A DNA stretch of 47,738 bases from NCBI GenBank assembly GCA_904395865.1, contig CAJFNY010000034.1:1-47738 (forward strand), given 5' to 3'. The notes beneath the pieces are model-generated. The model saw only the letters and a program-made list of their open reading frames with translations. It made no database searches and was not told where the DNA came from. This document shows, in pieces, positions 23,815 through 31,094 of this stretch. The stretch's first letter is position 1. Each line of letters opens with the position of its first letter. The translations under genes and the position numbers were made by a program. The stretch is from an uncultured Oscillospiraceae bacterium (GTDB lineage: Bacteria; Bacillota; Clostridia; Oscillospirales; Oscillospiraceae).

Positions 23815-24939
23815 TCACTTCTGCTCCAGAAGCTCGCAGGCCCGGCGCAGCTCGTCGATGATGGCGATGTGCTGCGGGCAGACGGACTCGCACTGGCCGC
23901 AGGCCACGCACTTGGACGCCACACCGCCCAGACGCGTCTCATAGGCGTAATTCCCCCGGGCGCCGGCCAGATTGTTGAACACCAGATAGTTGTTCAGCGC
24001 CTTGAAGATGCCGGGGATCGCAATCCCCTGGGGACATCCGTCCACACAGTACTGGCAGCGGGTGCACGGCACCTGGGGCAGCGCGTCCAGGATCTCCCGC
24101 ACCTTCCCGATGGCCTCCCGCTCCCGGTCGTCCAGCGGACGGAACGGGTCCATGGTGCGGAGGTTGTCGTCCATCTGGGCCACGTCGGACATGCCGCTGA
24201 GCACTGTAATGACGCCCTCCAGCGACGCGGCGAAGCGCAGCGCCCAGGAGGCCGGGGAGGCGTCCGGATGGATGGCCTGCAGCAGCCGCACGGCCTCGTC
24301 GGGCAGGTTCATCAGCGATCCGCCCTTGACCGGCTCCATGATGACCACCGGCTTGCCGTGGCGCCGGGCCGTCTCGTAGCAAAGGCGCGACTGGATGGAC
24401 GGGCTCTCCCAGTCGGCGTAGTTGATCTGCAGCTGGACGAACTCCGCCTCCGGGAACTGGGTCAGCAGCCGGTCCAGCACGTCGGCCTTGTCGTGGAACG
24501 AGAAGCCCAGGTGGCGGATCAGGCCCTCGGCCTTCCGCTCCAGCAGGAAGCTCCAGATGTCATACTTTTCAAAGTACGCCGTCCGGTCGCCGCCCATGTT
24601 GTGCATCAGATAGAAGTCAAAGTAGCCGGCTCCGGTGCGCTCCAGGCTGGTCCAGAACATCTGCCGGGCCTGCTCCGCCGTCTCGGCGCCGGCCCAGGCC
24701 GGCAGCTTCGTGGCCAGCAGGAACGACTCCCGCGGGTGACGCTCCACCAGAGCCTTCCGGGCCGCCGCCTCCGACTGGCCGTCGAGATAGCCGTAGGCCG
24801 TGTCGAAGTACGTGAATCCCCGGGCCAGGAAGCGGTCGGCCATTTCATCCACCTGCTTCTGGTCCACGCGGCCGTTGTCCATGGGCAGACGCATGAGGCC
24901 GAAGCCCAGCTTCCCAACAGATTCTCCCAGATATGACAT
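23815..24939 (-). CDS. Aldo/keto reductase with two C-terminal [4Fe-4S] ferredoxin clusters
   Basis: 374 aa. An AKR barrel (LGFGLMRLPM, FDTAYGY with catalytic Asp and Tyr, then LATKLP and the His of FYLMHNM) occupies residues 1-270. The tail has two cluster motifs, CTRCQYCVDGCPQGI and CVACGQCESVCPQH. The arrangement is typical of anaerobe AKR-ferredoxin fusions, which probably pass electrons between NAD(P)H or a carbonyl substrate and iron-sulfur carriers; the reaction is not known. AGAGAGG precedes ATG 24939. It has its own promoter and heads AKR-greA-dus. It diverges from a TetR gene. Confidence 0.9.
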   Translation of the reverse strand: MSYLGESVGKLGFGLMRLPMDNGRVDQKQVDEMADRFLARGFTYFDTAYGYLDGQSEAAARKALVERHPRESFLLATKLPAWAGAETAEQARQMFWTSLERTGAGYFDFYLMHNMGGDRTAYFEKYDIWSFLLERKAEGLIRHLGFSFHDKADVLDRLLTQFPEAEFVQLQINYADWESPSIQSRLCYETARRHGKPVVIMEPVKGGSLMNLPDEAVRLLQAIHPDASPASWALRFAASLEGVITVLSGMSDVAQMDDNLRTMDPFRPLDDREREAIGKVREILDALPQVPCTRCQYCVDGCPQGIAIPGIFKALNNYLVFNNLAGARGNYAYETRLGGVASKCVACGQCESVCPQHIAIIDELRRACELLEQK

Positions 24940-24998
24940 GAGGAAACCTCTCTTTCTGCCGCAGTCCGCGGCGGATGATGCAGCTGTTTACCATTTTC

Positions 24999-25027
24999 AT
25001 TTTACCACAAAATTCCGGCTCTGTCCA
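24999..25027 (-). promoter_or_regulatory. Promoter of AKR-greA-dus
   Basis: Minus strand TGGACA (25027-25022), 17-bp spacer, TAAAAT (25004-24999). Confidence 0.65.
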
Positions 25028-25047
25028 CGAAAATGCCGCCTGCCCCG

Positions 25048-25076
25048 TTGCGCCGGCCGCAGCCGGCCGGTATAAT
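25048..25076 (+). promoter_or_regulatory. Promoter of tetR (25107)
   Basis: TTGCGC (25048-25053), 17-bp spacer, perfect TATAAT (25071-25076). Confidence 0.75.
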
Positions 25077-25106
25077 GGAAGCAATCTCGCCCGAGGAGGG
25101 ATCCCA

Positions 25107-25694
25107 TTGCCCACACCCGACCAGGCCGCCCGCACCCGGGCCACCCTGCGGCGCATCCGCACCGCGTTCCTGACGCTGCTGCGCCAGGCCCCGCTCCACC
25201 AGATCTCCGTCAAGGAGCTCTGCGCCATGGCCGGCGTCAGCCGCGGCACGTTTTACAGCCACTACCGGGACGTCTACGACCTGCTGGCCCGGATTGAGGA
25301 TGAGCTGACGGACGAGATCGCTGCGGCCCTCTCGCCCATGGTGACAGCTGCCACCGACGCCACGCCCCTGGCGCTGAACACCCGGATCTTCGAAATCCTC
25401 CGGGAGAACTCCGACCTCTGCACCGTCACCCTCGGGCCGCACGGCGACAAGGCCTTCGCCGGACGGCTGCTGCGCCTGGGGCGGGACGGCTTCCTGGAGC
25501 TGTACCGCAGCCAGTTCCGCACCGTCCCGCCGGAGGCCGTCGACTACTGCTACGCCTTCATCAGCGCCGGCTACCTGGGCCTTCTGCGCCGCTGGCTGGA
25601 CGACGGCACCGCCCTCCCGCCGGACCGCATGGCCCGCCTGACCGAGGGCATTATGCTCCGCGGCATCGGCATGTTCTCCGCACCGGCAGAATAG
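25107..25694 (+). CDS. TetR-family regulator (DhaS/TetR_C type)
   Basis: 195 aa from TTG 25107, 7 bp after GAGGAGGG. The HTH is IRTAFLTLLRQAPLHQISVKEL then AMAGVSRGTFYSHYRDVYDLL. The C-terminal half, ending near YCYAFISAGYLGLLRRWLDDG, matches the TetR_C subgroup that includes DhaS-like regulators. It diverges from AKR-greA-dus, whose promoter lies about 20 bp from its own, so it may regulate the reductase. No clear dyad was seen in the shared gap. Confidence 0.88.
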   Translation: MPTPDQAARTRATLRRIRTAFLTLLRQAPLHQISVKELCAMAGVSRGTFYSHYRDVYDLLARIEDELTDEIAAALSPMVTAATDATPLALNTRIFEILRENSDLCTVTLGPHGDKAFAGRLLRLGRDGFLELYRSQFRTVPPEAVDYCYAFISAGYLGLLRRWLDDGTALPPDRMARLTEGIMLRGIGMFSAPAE

Positions 25695-25739
25695 ACCAGA
25701 CGCGCTGGAAATCCCCCGGTTTTTTTAGCGGAGTTTCCC

Positions 25740-25768
25740 TTGACAAATGGAGTTAGCTGTTGTAAACT
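25740..25768 (+). promoter_or_regulatory. Promoter of the first feo operon
   Basis: Perfect TTGACA (25740-25745), 17-bp spacer, TAAACT (25763-25768). Confidence 0.8.
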
Positions 25769-25780
25769 CAGTACAGTTCA

Positions 25781-25800
25781 GGGTTAGAAGAATCTAACTC
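25781..25800. promoter_or_regulatory. DtxR/IdeR-like iron box downstream of the feo promoter
   Basis: Inverted repeat GTTAGA-AGAA-TCTAAC (25783-25798), extendable to 8 bp per arm with one mismatch. It resembles the TTAGGTTAGNCTAACCTAA sites of iron-dependent DtxR-family repressors. A related half-site GAGTTAG lies inside the promoter spacer at 25750-25756. It starts 12 bp after the -10 box. Confidence 0.5.
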
Positions 25801-25853
25801 ATGGCCCGGCGGCAATCCGCAGCCGGCCAAGGCACAAGGAGGGAGGCGTCGTG

Positions 25854-26063
25854 ATGCCCCTGACAATGGCAAAACCGGGTGAGACCGTGACCATCCGCAA
25901 GATCACCGGTCGGGACGAGATCCGCCAGCACCTGGCTGAGCTGGGCTTCGTGGTGGATGAGTCCGTCACCGTCGTCAACGAGCTGGCGGGGAACCTGATT
26001 TTGCAGGTAAAGGACAGCCGGATCGCGCTGGACCGTACCATGGCGAACCGGATTCTGATTTGA
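25854..26063 (+). CDS. feoA: FeoA-domain protein (first copy)
   Basis: 69 aa from ATG 25854, 7 bp after GGGAGG. It is an SH3-like FeoA fold: GETVTIRKITG, then HLAELGFVVDESVTVVNE and SRIALDRTMANRILI. FeoA-type proteins bind the cytoplasmic side of FeoB and support ferrous iron uptake. This copy diverges from the canonical one that follows and lacks the conserved GDPMELNVRGYELSVR segment. It is the first gene of feoA-feoA-feoB. Confidence 0.88.
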   Translation: MPLTMAKPGETVTIRKITGRDEIRQHLAELGFVVDESVTVVNELAGNLILQVKDSRIALDRTMANRILI

Positions 26064-26076
26064 GAGGAGAGCGGGT

Positions 26077-26298
26077 ATGAAAACACTCAGAAACGCGAAG
26101 GTCGGCGACACCGTCACGGTGGTTCGGCTCCACGGTGAGGGGCCGGTCAAGCGCCGGATCATGGATATGGGGATCACGAAGGGCGTGCAGCTGCACGTGC
26201 GCAAGGTGGCGCCCCTGGGCGATCCCATGGAGCTGAACGTCCGCGGATACGAGCTGTCCGTCCGGAAGGCGGACGCGGAGATGATCGAAATCCAATGA
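26077..26298 (+). CDS. feoA: FeoA protein (second copy)
   Basis: 73 aa, a canonical FeoA: AKVGDTVTVVRLHGEGPVKRRIMDMGITKG, then KVAPLGDPMELNVRGYELSVRK. It lies 13 bp after the first feoA, with GAGAGG in the gap. It probably acts on FeoB as a coupling or regulatory subunit. Confidence 0.93.
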   Translation: MKTLRNAKVGDTVTVVRLHGEGPVKRRIMDMGITKGVQLHVRKVAPLGDPMELNVRGYELSVRKADAEMIEIQ

Positions 26299-26330
26299 CG
26301 GGACCGGCTCCGGCCGGAGTGTCCCGGCGC

Positions 26331-26353
26331 GGCGGCGGAAGCCGCCTGTTTTT
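26331..26353 (+). terminator. Attenuator-like hairpin between feoA and feoB
   Basis: GGCGGC-GGAA-GCCGCC (a GNRA tetraloop) followed by TGTTTTT, inside the 103-bp gap. A second dyad (CGGGAC...GTCCCG, 26299-26325) precedes it. It may lower feoB relative to feoA. Confidence 0.55.
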
Positions 26354-26401
26354 CGGCAACTCAGTTCGTTTTCACTAACCAAAAAGAGAAGGGAGCAAAC
26401 C

Positions 26402-28567
26402 ATGGAATGGAAAATTGCGCTGGCGGGCAACCCGAACTGCGGCAAGACGACGCTGTTCAATGCCCTGACCGGCTCCAATCAGTACGTGGGCAACTGGCCC
26501 GGCGTCACGGTTGAGAAGAAAGAGGGCCGCCTCAAGGGGCACAAGGACGTCGTCATCCAGGATCTGCCCGGCATCTATTCCCTCTCGCCGTACACGCTGG
26601 AGGAGGTCGTCGCCAGAAGCTACCTGGTGGGCGAGAAGCCCGACGCGATTCTGAACATCGTCGACGGCACGAACATCGAGCGCAACCTGTATCTGACGAC
26701 GCAGCTCATCGAGCTGGGCATTCCGGTGGTTGTGGCCATCAACATGATGGACCTGGTCCGCAAGAACGGTGACAAGATCGACGCCAAGCGCCTGGGCGAG
26801 GCCCTGGGCTGCCAGATCGTGGAGATCAGTGCGCTGAAGGGCGAAGGCAGCCTGGAGGCCGCCGAGCTGGCCGTGGCGGCGGCCCAGGCCGGCAAGGCCG
26901 GCGAGCTGCCCCACGTGTTCACCGGCAGCGTGGAGCACGCCATTGCCCACATTGAGGAGTCCATCGCCGGCAGGGTGGACGACCGCTACCTGCGGTGGTA
27001 CGCCATCAAGGTCTTTGAGCGGGACGACAAGGTCCTGGCGGAGCTGCAGCTGGACAAGAGCCTGCAGGAGCACCTGGAGCAGCACATTGCCGACTGCGAG
27101 AAGGAGCTGGACGACGACGCCGAGAGCATCATCACGAACCAGCGGTACGCGTACATCAACACCGTCGTCTCCAAGGCCGTCCGCAAGAAGGCCGCGCAGC
27201 ACGCGCTGACCACCTCCGACAAGATCGACCGGGTCGTCACGAACCGGGTGGCGGCGCTGCCGATCTTCGCCGTGGTCATGTTCGCGGTGTACTGGATCGC
27301 CATGGGCCCCTTCGGCACCTTCCTGACCGACTGGACGAACGATGTCCTGGGCTCCGCCTGGATGACGGAGGGCGCCCGCACGCTGCTGACCGGCTGGGGC
27401 TGCGCCGACTGGCTGGTAGGCCTGGTGGCAGACGGCATCGTGGCCGGCGTCGGCGCCGTCCTGGGCTTCGTGCCGCAGATGCTCGTCCTGTTCATCCTGC
27501 TGGCCATTCTGGAGGACATCGGTTACATGGCCCGCGTCGCCTTCATCATGGACCGGATCTTCCGGAAGTTCGGCCTGTCCGGCAAGAGCTTCATCCCCAT
27601 GCTCATCGGCTCCGGCTGCGGCGTCCCCGGCGTCATGGCCTCGCGCACCATTGAGAACGAGCGCGACCGCCGCATGACCATCATGACCACCTGCTTCGTG
27701 CCGTGCGGCGCGAAGATGCCCATCATCGGCCTGTTCGCCGGCGCGCTGTTCGGCGGCAGCGGCCTGGTGGCCGTGTCCGCGTACTTCATCGGCGTGGCCG
27801 CCATCATCGTCTCCGGCATCATCCTCAAAAAGACGAAGATGTTCTCCGGCGACCCGGCACCCTTCGTCATGGAGCTGCCGGCGTACCACGCCCCCTCCGC
27901 CGGCAACGTCCTGCGGGCCACCTGGGAGCGCGGCTGGTCCTTCATCAAGCGGGCCGGCACGATCATCCTGGCCTCGTCCATCATCCTCTGGTTCCTGCAG
28001 GGCTTCGGCACCACGGCCGACGGCGCCTTCGGCATGGTGGAGGACAACAACTCCTCGATCCTCGCTGCCATCGGCTCGGCCATCGCCTTCATCTTCGCGC
28101 CCCTGGGCTTCGGCGACTGGCAGTCCACCGTGGCCACCTTCACGGGCCTCATCGCCAAGGAAAACGTCGTCTCCACCTTCGGCGTCCTGTTCGGCCTCGG
28201 CGCCGACCTGGCGGAGGACGATCCCGGCCTGCTGGCCGCCGTCGGCACGCACTTCACGGCGCTGTCGGCCTACTCCTTCATGATCTTCAACCTGCTGTGC
28301 GCGCCGTGCTTCGCGGCCATGGGCGCCATCAAGCGGGAGATGAACAACGCCAGGTGGACGCTGATCGCCATCGGCTACATGTGCGTGTTCGCCTACGTGA
28401 TCTCCCTGATCGTCTACCAGCTGGGCAGCCTGTTCACCGGCGGCGGCTTCGGCGCGGGCACCGTCGTTGCCATTCTGCTGCTGGCCTTCCTGGTCTACCT
28501 GCTGGCCCGCAAGAACAAGTACGACGACAATACGCTGACGGTCCGCTCCGTGGCGGCCGTCCGGTAA
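26402..28567 (+). CDS. feoB: Ferrous iron transport protein B (first locus)
   Basis: 721 aa, normal length. Cytoplasmic G domain: G1 GNPNCGKTT (9-17), the G2 Thr in GVTVEKKEG, G3 DLPG, G4 NMMD, G5 SALKGEG. A helical spacer domain follows to about residue 280. The membrane part has two Gate regions: GYMARVAFIMD with SGCGVPGVMASRTIENERDR and CFVPCGAKMPI, then a second with SAYSFMIFNLLCAPCFAAMG. It moves Fe(II) into the cell in a GTP-dependent manner. GAAGGGAG precedes ATG 26402. It is in an operon with two feoA genes and a Cys-rich mini-protein. Confidence 0.97.
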   Translation: MEWKIALAGNPNCGKTTLFNALTGSNQYVGNWPGVTVEKKEGRLKGHKDVVIQDLPGIYSLSPYTLEEVVARSYLVGEKPDAILNIVDGTNIERNLYLTTQLIELGIPVVVAINMMDLVRKNGDKIDAKRLGEALGCQIVEISALKGEGSLEAAELAVAAAQAGKAGELPHVFTGSVEHAIAHIEESIAGRVDDRYLRWYAIKVFERDDKVLAELQLDKSLQEHLEQHIADCEKELDDDAESIITNQRYAYINTVVSKAVRKKAAQHALTTSDKIDRVVTNRVAALPIFAVVMFAVYWIAMGPFGTFLTDWTNDVLGSAWMTEGARTLLTGWGCADWLVGLVADGIVAGVGAVLGFVPQMLVLFILLAILEDIGYMARVAFIMDRIFRKFGLSGKSFIPMLIGSGCGVPGVMASRTIENERDRRMTIMTTCFVPCGAKMPIIGLFAGALFGGSGLVAVSAYFIGVAAIIVSGIILKKTKMFSGDPAPFVMELPAYHAPSAGNVLRATWERGWSFIKRAGTIILASSIILWFLQGFGTTADGAFGMVEDNNSSILAAIGSAIAFIFAPLGFGDWQSTVATFTGLIAKENVVSTFGVLFGLGADLAEDDPGLLAAVGTHFTALSAYSFMIFNLLCAPCFAAMGAIKREMNNARWTLIAIGYMCVFAYVISLIVYQLGSLFTGGGFGAGTVVAILLLAFLVYLLARKNKYDDNTLTVRSVAAVR

Positions 28568-28582
28568 GGAGCGAGAAACCTC

Positions 28583-28759
28583 ATGAATGCACCCAGTATC
28601 CTGCTCACCGTCCTGATCGCGGTCATCTTCTTTGCGATCATCGGGCGCGGCATCTACAACCGGAAGCACCGCAGGGGTGGTGGGTGCGGCAGCTGCGGCG
28701 GCGGCTGTGCCGGCTGCGCCTGCAGCGGCGCGTGCCACCCCACGGAGGAATCGAAATAA
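28583..28759 (+). CDS. FeoB-associated Cys-rich membrane protein (58 aa)
   Basis: Starts at ATG 28583, 15 bp after the feoB stop with AAGGAGCGAG upstream. One N-terminal TM (residues 5-20, ILLTVLIAVIFFAII), a basic linker YNRKHRR, and a tail with seven Cys in CGSCGGGCAGCACSGAC. This matches the small FeoB-associated proteins of Firmicutes, proposed to accept or chaperone iron at the pore exit. It is too short for a standard ORF scan. Confidence 0.88.
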   Translation: MNAPSILLTVLIAVIFFAIIGRGIYNRKHRRGGGCGSCGGGCAGCACSGACHPTEESK

Positions 28760-28767
28760 GCAAACCG

Positions 28768-28799
28768 AAAGCCCCGGAGCCTTTGGCTCCGGGGCTTTT
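28768..28799 (+). terminator. Terminator of the first feo operon
   Basis: 14-bp stem (28768-28781 with 28785-28798), TTT loop, TTTT tail. Confidence 0.92.
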
Positions 28800-28804
28800 G
28801 CTGT

Positions 28805-28837
28805 AAAAAACGGCGCCTCCGCCAGTGCGGAGGCGCC
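28805..28837 (-). terminator. Terminator of the glycerate operon
   Basis: 11-bp stem (28812-28822 with 28827-28837), CAGT loop, followed on the minus strand by GTTTTTT. Confidence 0.9.
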
Positions 28838-28847
28838 TGAAACGGTT

Positions 28848-29984
28848 TTACAGGGCTTTGGCGAAGCGGAGCAGGTCCGTCAGGGCCGCCCGGTAGTCGT
28901 CGGCGGCGCGGGGACGGAGCTTCTCGAAGGGCAGACCGGCCCGGTTCGTGTTGAACACGGCCGTGATGCCCTCCCGGTAGACCGCCTCGATGCCGTCGCC
29001 CACGGCCCCCACCAGGGCCACCACCGGCACGCCCCGGCCCCTGGCGCGGCGGGCAACGCCCACGGGCACCTTGCCGCCCAGGCTCTGGCCGTCGATCCGC
29101 CCCTCGCCGGTGAGGACCAGGTCACAGTCCTCCAGCAGCCGGTCGAAGCCCACCAGGTCCAGCACCACCTCGACGCCCGGCCGCAGCACGGCGCCCAGGT
29201 ACGCCACCGCCCCGGCGCCGAAGCCGCCGGCCGCGCCGGAGCCCGGGAGCTCCAGCACGTCCACGCCCAGCTGGGCGCGCACGACATCTGCCATATGGCT
29301 CAGTCCCCGGTCCAGCTCCGCGATCATTTCACGGTCTGCCCCCTTCTGGGGGCCGAACACCGCCGCGGCCCCCCGGGGGCCGCAGAGCGGGTTGTCGATG
29401 TCGCACATGACCTCCACGGTCACGCCCTCCAGCAGCGCCCGCGCCGCGGAGACGTCCACCCGGGCGATGTCCCGCAGCGTCCGGCCCACGGGCCGGAATT
29501 CCTCGCCGCGGTCATTGAAAAAGCGGACGCCCATGGCCGCGGCGCAGCCGCAGCCGCCGTCGTTGGTGGAGCTGCCGCCCAGGCCCAGGATCAGGCGTTT
29601 GGCGCCGTGCTCCACCGCGTGGCGCAGCTGCAGGCCCACGCCCCACGTCGTCGTCCGGGACGGGTCCAGCCGGCCGGACGCAGCCGTCATGGGCAGTCCA
29701 GCGGCTGCCGCCATCTCCACGACGGCCGTGTCGCCGATGCGGGCGTACGCCGCCTCCACGGGCTCGTCCCACGGGCCCGTCACCGGGACTGTCACCCGCT
29801 GGCCGCCGACCGCCTCCAGGAAGCAGTCCACCGTGCCCTCGCCGCCGTCGGCCACCGGCAGGCCGGTGACCCGGCAGCCGGGCATCTGCTCGGCGAAGCA
29901 GCCGGCCGCGATCCGCGCGGCCTCGGCGCTGCCCAGCGTGCCCTTGAACGAATCGGTGATGACCAAAACCTTTCGAAATTCCAT
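28848..29984 (-). CDS. Glycerate kinase (GlxK/GarK family)
   Basis: 378 aa, normal length. DSFKGTLGSAEAARIAA, GLPVADGGEGTVDCFLEAVGG, LGLGGSSTNDGGCGCAAAMG and LVLTGEGRIDGQSLGGKVPVGVA are the diagnostic blocks. It phosphorylates D-glycerate (2-phosphoglycerate in this family), feeding glycolysis. ATG 29984 follows GGGAGG by 5 bp. It is second in an operon with the hydroxyacid dehydrogenase, 23 bp downstream of it, and lies across from a CdaR-type regulator. Confidence 0.93.
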   Translation of the reverse strand: MEFRKVLVITDSFKGTLGSAEAARIAAGCFAEQMPGCRVTGLPVADGGEGTVDCFLEAVGGQRVTVPVTGPWDEPVEAAYARIGDTAVVEMAAAAGLPMTAASGRLDPSRTTTWGVGLQLRHAVEHGAKRLILGLGGSSTNDGGCGCAAAMGVRFFNDRGEEFRPVGRTLRDIARVDVSAARALLEGVTVEVMCDIDNPLCGPRGAAAVFGPQKGADREMIAELDRGLSHMADVVRAQLGVDVLELPGSGAAGGFGAGAVAYLGAVLRPGVEVVLDLVGFDRLLEDCDLVLTGEGRIDGQSLGGKVPVGVARRARGRGVPVVALVGAVGDGIEAVYREGITAVFNTNRAGLPFEKLRPRAADDYRAALTDLLRFAKAL

Positions 29985-30007
29985 ACGCGCCTCCCTGCCC
30001 GCCGGCC

Positions 30008-30976
30008 TCAGCCGTTGACGACGTTGACGGGCGCTCCGGCCAGATACGCCTTCAGGTTCTCCACGGCGGCGTCCATGATCCGCTGGCGGCTCTCCCTGGG
30101 CGCCCAGGAGATGTGCGGCGTGATGAAGCAGTTCTTCGCCTGCAGCAGCGGGTTGTCGCCGCGGATGGGCTCCGTGGACACCACGTCCAGGCCGGCGGCG
30201 TAGACCTTGCCGCTGTTGAGGGCGTCGGCCAGGTCCTGCTCCACCACCAGCGGGCCGCGGGAGTTGTTCAGCAGGATGACGCCGTCCTTCATCTTGGCGA
30301 TGGTCTCCCGGTTGATGATGCCCTGGGTCTCCGGGAACAGCGGGCAGTGGAGGGCGATCACGTCCGACCGGGCCAGCAGCGTGTCCAGCGCCACGTACTC
30401 GCCGACGGCCCGGCCGCTGTCGGACGGGAAGCTGTCGTACGCCAGGACCTGCATGCCCAGCGCCCGGGCGATGCGGCCCGTCTGCTGGCCGATGCGGCCG
30501 AAGCCGATGATGCCCATGGTCTTGCCGTCCAGCTCGATGAGCGGGTAGTCCCAGAAGCACCAGTCGGGGCAGGACTCCCAGCGGCCGGCGTGGACGGCGT
30601 CGGAGTGGTGCGCCACATGGTGGCAGATCTCCAGCAGCATGGCGATGGCGAACTGGCCCACGGCGGCCGTGCCGTACGTGGGGATATTCGTCACGGGGAT
30701 CCCGCGCTCTTTGGCGGCGGCCGTGTCCACAATGTTGTAGCCGGTAGCCAGGACGCTGATAAACTTCAAATTGGGACTGGCCCCGATGACCTTCCGGCTC
30801 AGGGGCGTCTTGTTGGTGTAAACCACCTCGGCGTCGCCGATCCGCGCAAGAATCTCCCCCTCGTCGGTCAGGGACGTGCGGTCATAGACCGTCAGCTCCC
30901 CCAGGGCGCCCAGCGCATCCCAGCTCAGGTCGCCGGGGTTTTCCGTATAGCCATCCAGCACGACAATCTTCATCAT
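30008..30976 (-). CDS. D-2-hydroxyacid dehydrogenase (glycerate/hydroxypyruvate type)
   Basis: 322 aa. GIIGFGRIGQQTGRIARALG binds NAD(H), and catalytic Arg is in LLNNSRGPLV and catalytic His in FITPHISW with the preceding Glu region in LDVVSTEP. Next to a glycerate kinase the likely reaction is hydroxypyruvate (or glyoxylate) to D-glycerate, which the kinase then uses. ATG 30976 and ATG 30973 both follow GGAGG; the second has better spacing. It is first in the operon and divergent from the CdaR-type gene. Confidence 0.92.
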   Translation of the reverse strand: MMKIVVLDGYTENPGDLSWDALGALGELTVYDRTSLTDEGEILARIGDAEVVYTNKTPLSRKVIGASPNLKFISVLATGYNIVDTAAAKERGIPVTNIPTYGTAAVGQFAIAMLLEICHHVAHHSDAVHAGRWESCPDWCFWDYPLIELDGKTMGIIGFGRIGQQTGRIARALGMQVLAYDSFPSDSGRAVGEYVALDTLLARSDVIALHCPLFPETQGIINRETIAKMKDGVILLNNSRGPLVVEQDLADALNSGKVYAAGLDVVSTEPIRGDNPLLQAKNCFITPHISWAPRESRQRIMDAAVENLKAYLAGAPVNVVNG

Positions 30977-31017
30977 TCGTCCTCCTCTGCTGTGCCGTAA
31001 ATACGGTTTCTGGTTTC

Positions 31018-31047
31018 AGGATACCAAACGAGGGATTGTAATTGCAA
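31018..31047 (-). promoter_or_regulatory. Candidate promoter for the glycerate operon
   Basis: Minus strand TTGCAA (31047-31042), 18-bp spacer, TATCCT (31023-31018). The -35 box lies inside the spacer of the divergent promoter, so only one might be used at a time. Confidence 0.45.
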
Positions 31048-31064
31048 CAATTTTATTGTATAGT
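31036..31064 (+). promoter_or_regulatory. Promoter of cdaR-type regulator
   Basis: TTGTAA (31036-31041), 17-bp spacer, TATAGT (31059-31064). Confidence 0.6.
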
Positions 31065-31082
31065 TTTTGTAGAAAATACAAT
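31055..31082. repeat. Inverted repeat ATTGTAT...ATACAAT in the divergent gap
   Basis: 7-bp arms at 31055-31061 and 31076-31082. A second pair, ATTGT...ACAAT, lies at 31035-31051. This AT-rich island in a GC-rich context is a good candidate for regulator binding. Confidence 0.5.
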
Positions 31083-31094
31083 GGAGGGTGCACC

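Noticed and set aside
26375-28738. A 787-codon frame antisense to feoB
   Set aside because: Composition (Gly/Asp/His/Val/Gln-rich without domain motifs) is that of a complementary shadow, and feoB on the other strand is certain.
28668-28746. The Gly/Cys codon repeats of the 58-aa gene as a DNA tandem repeat
   Set aside because: The repetition comes from Gly-Cys codons in a real coding frame; there is no exact repeat unit.
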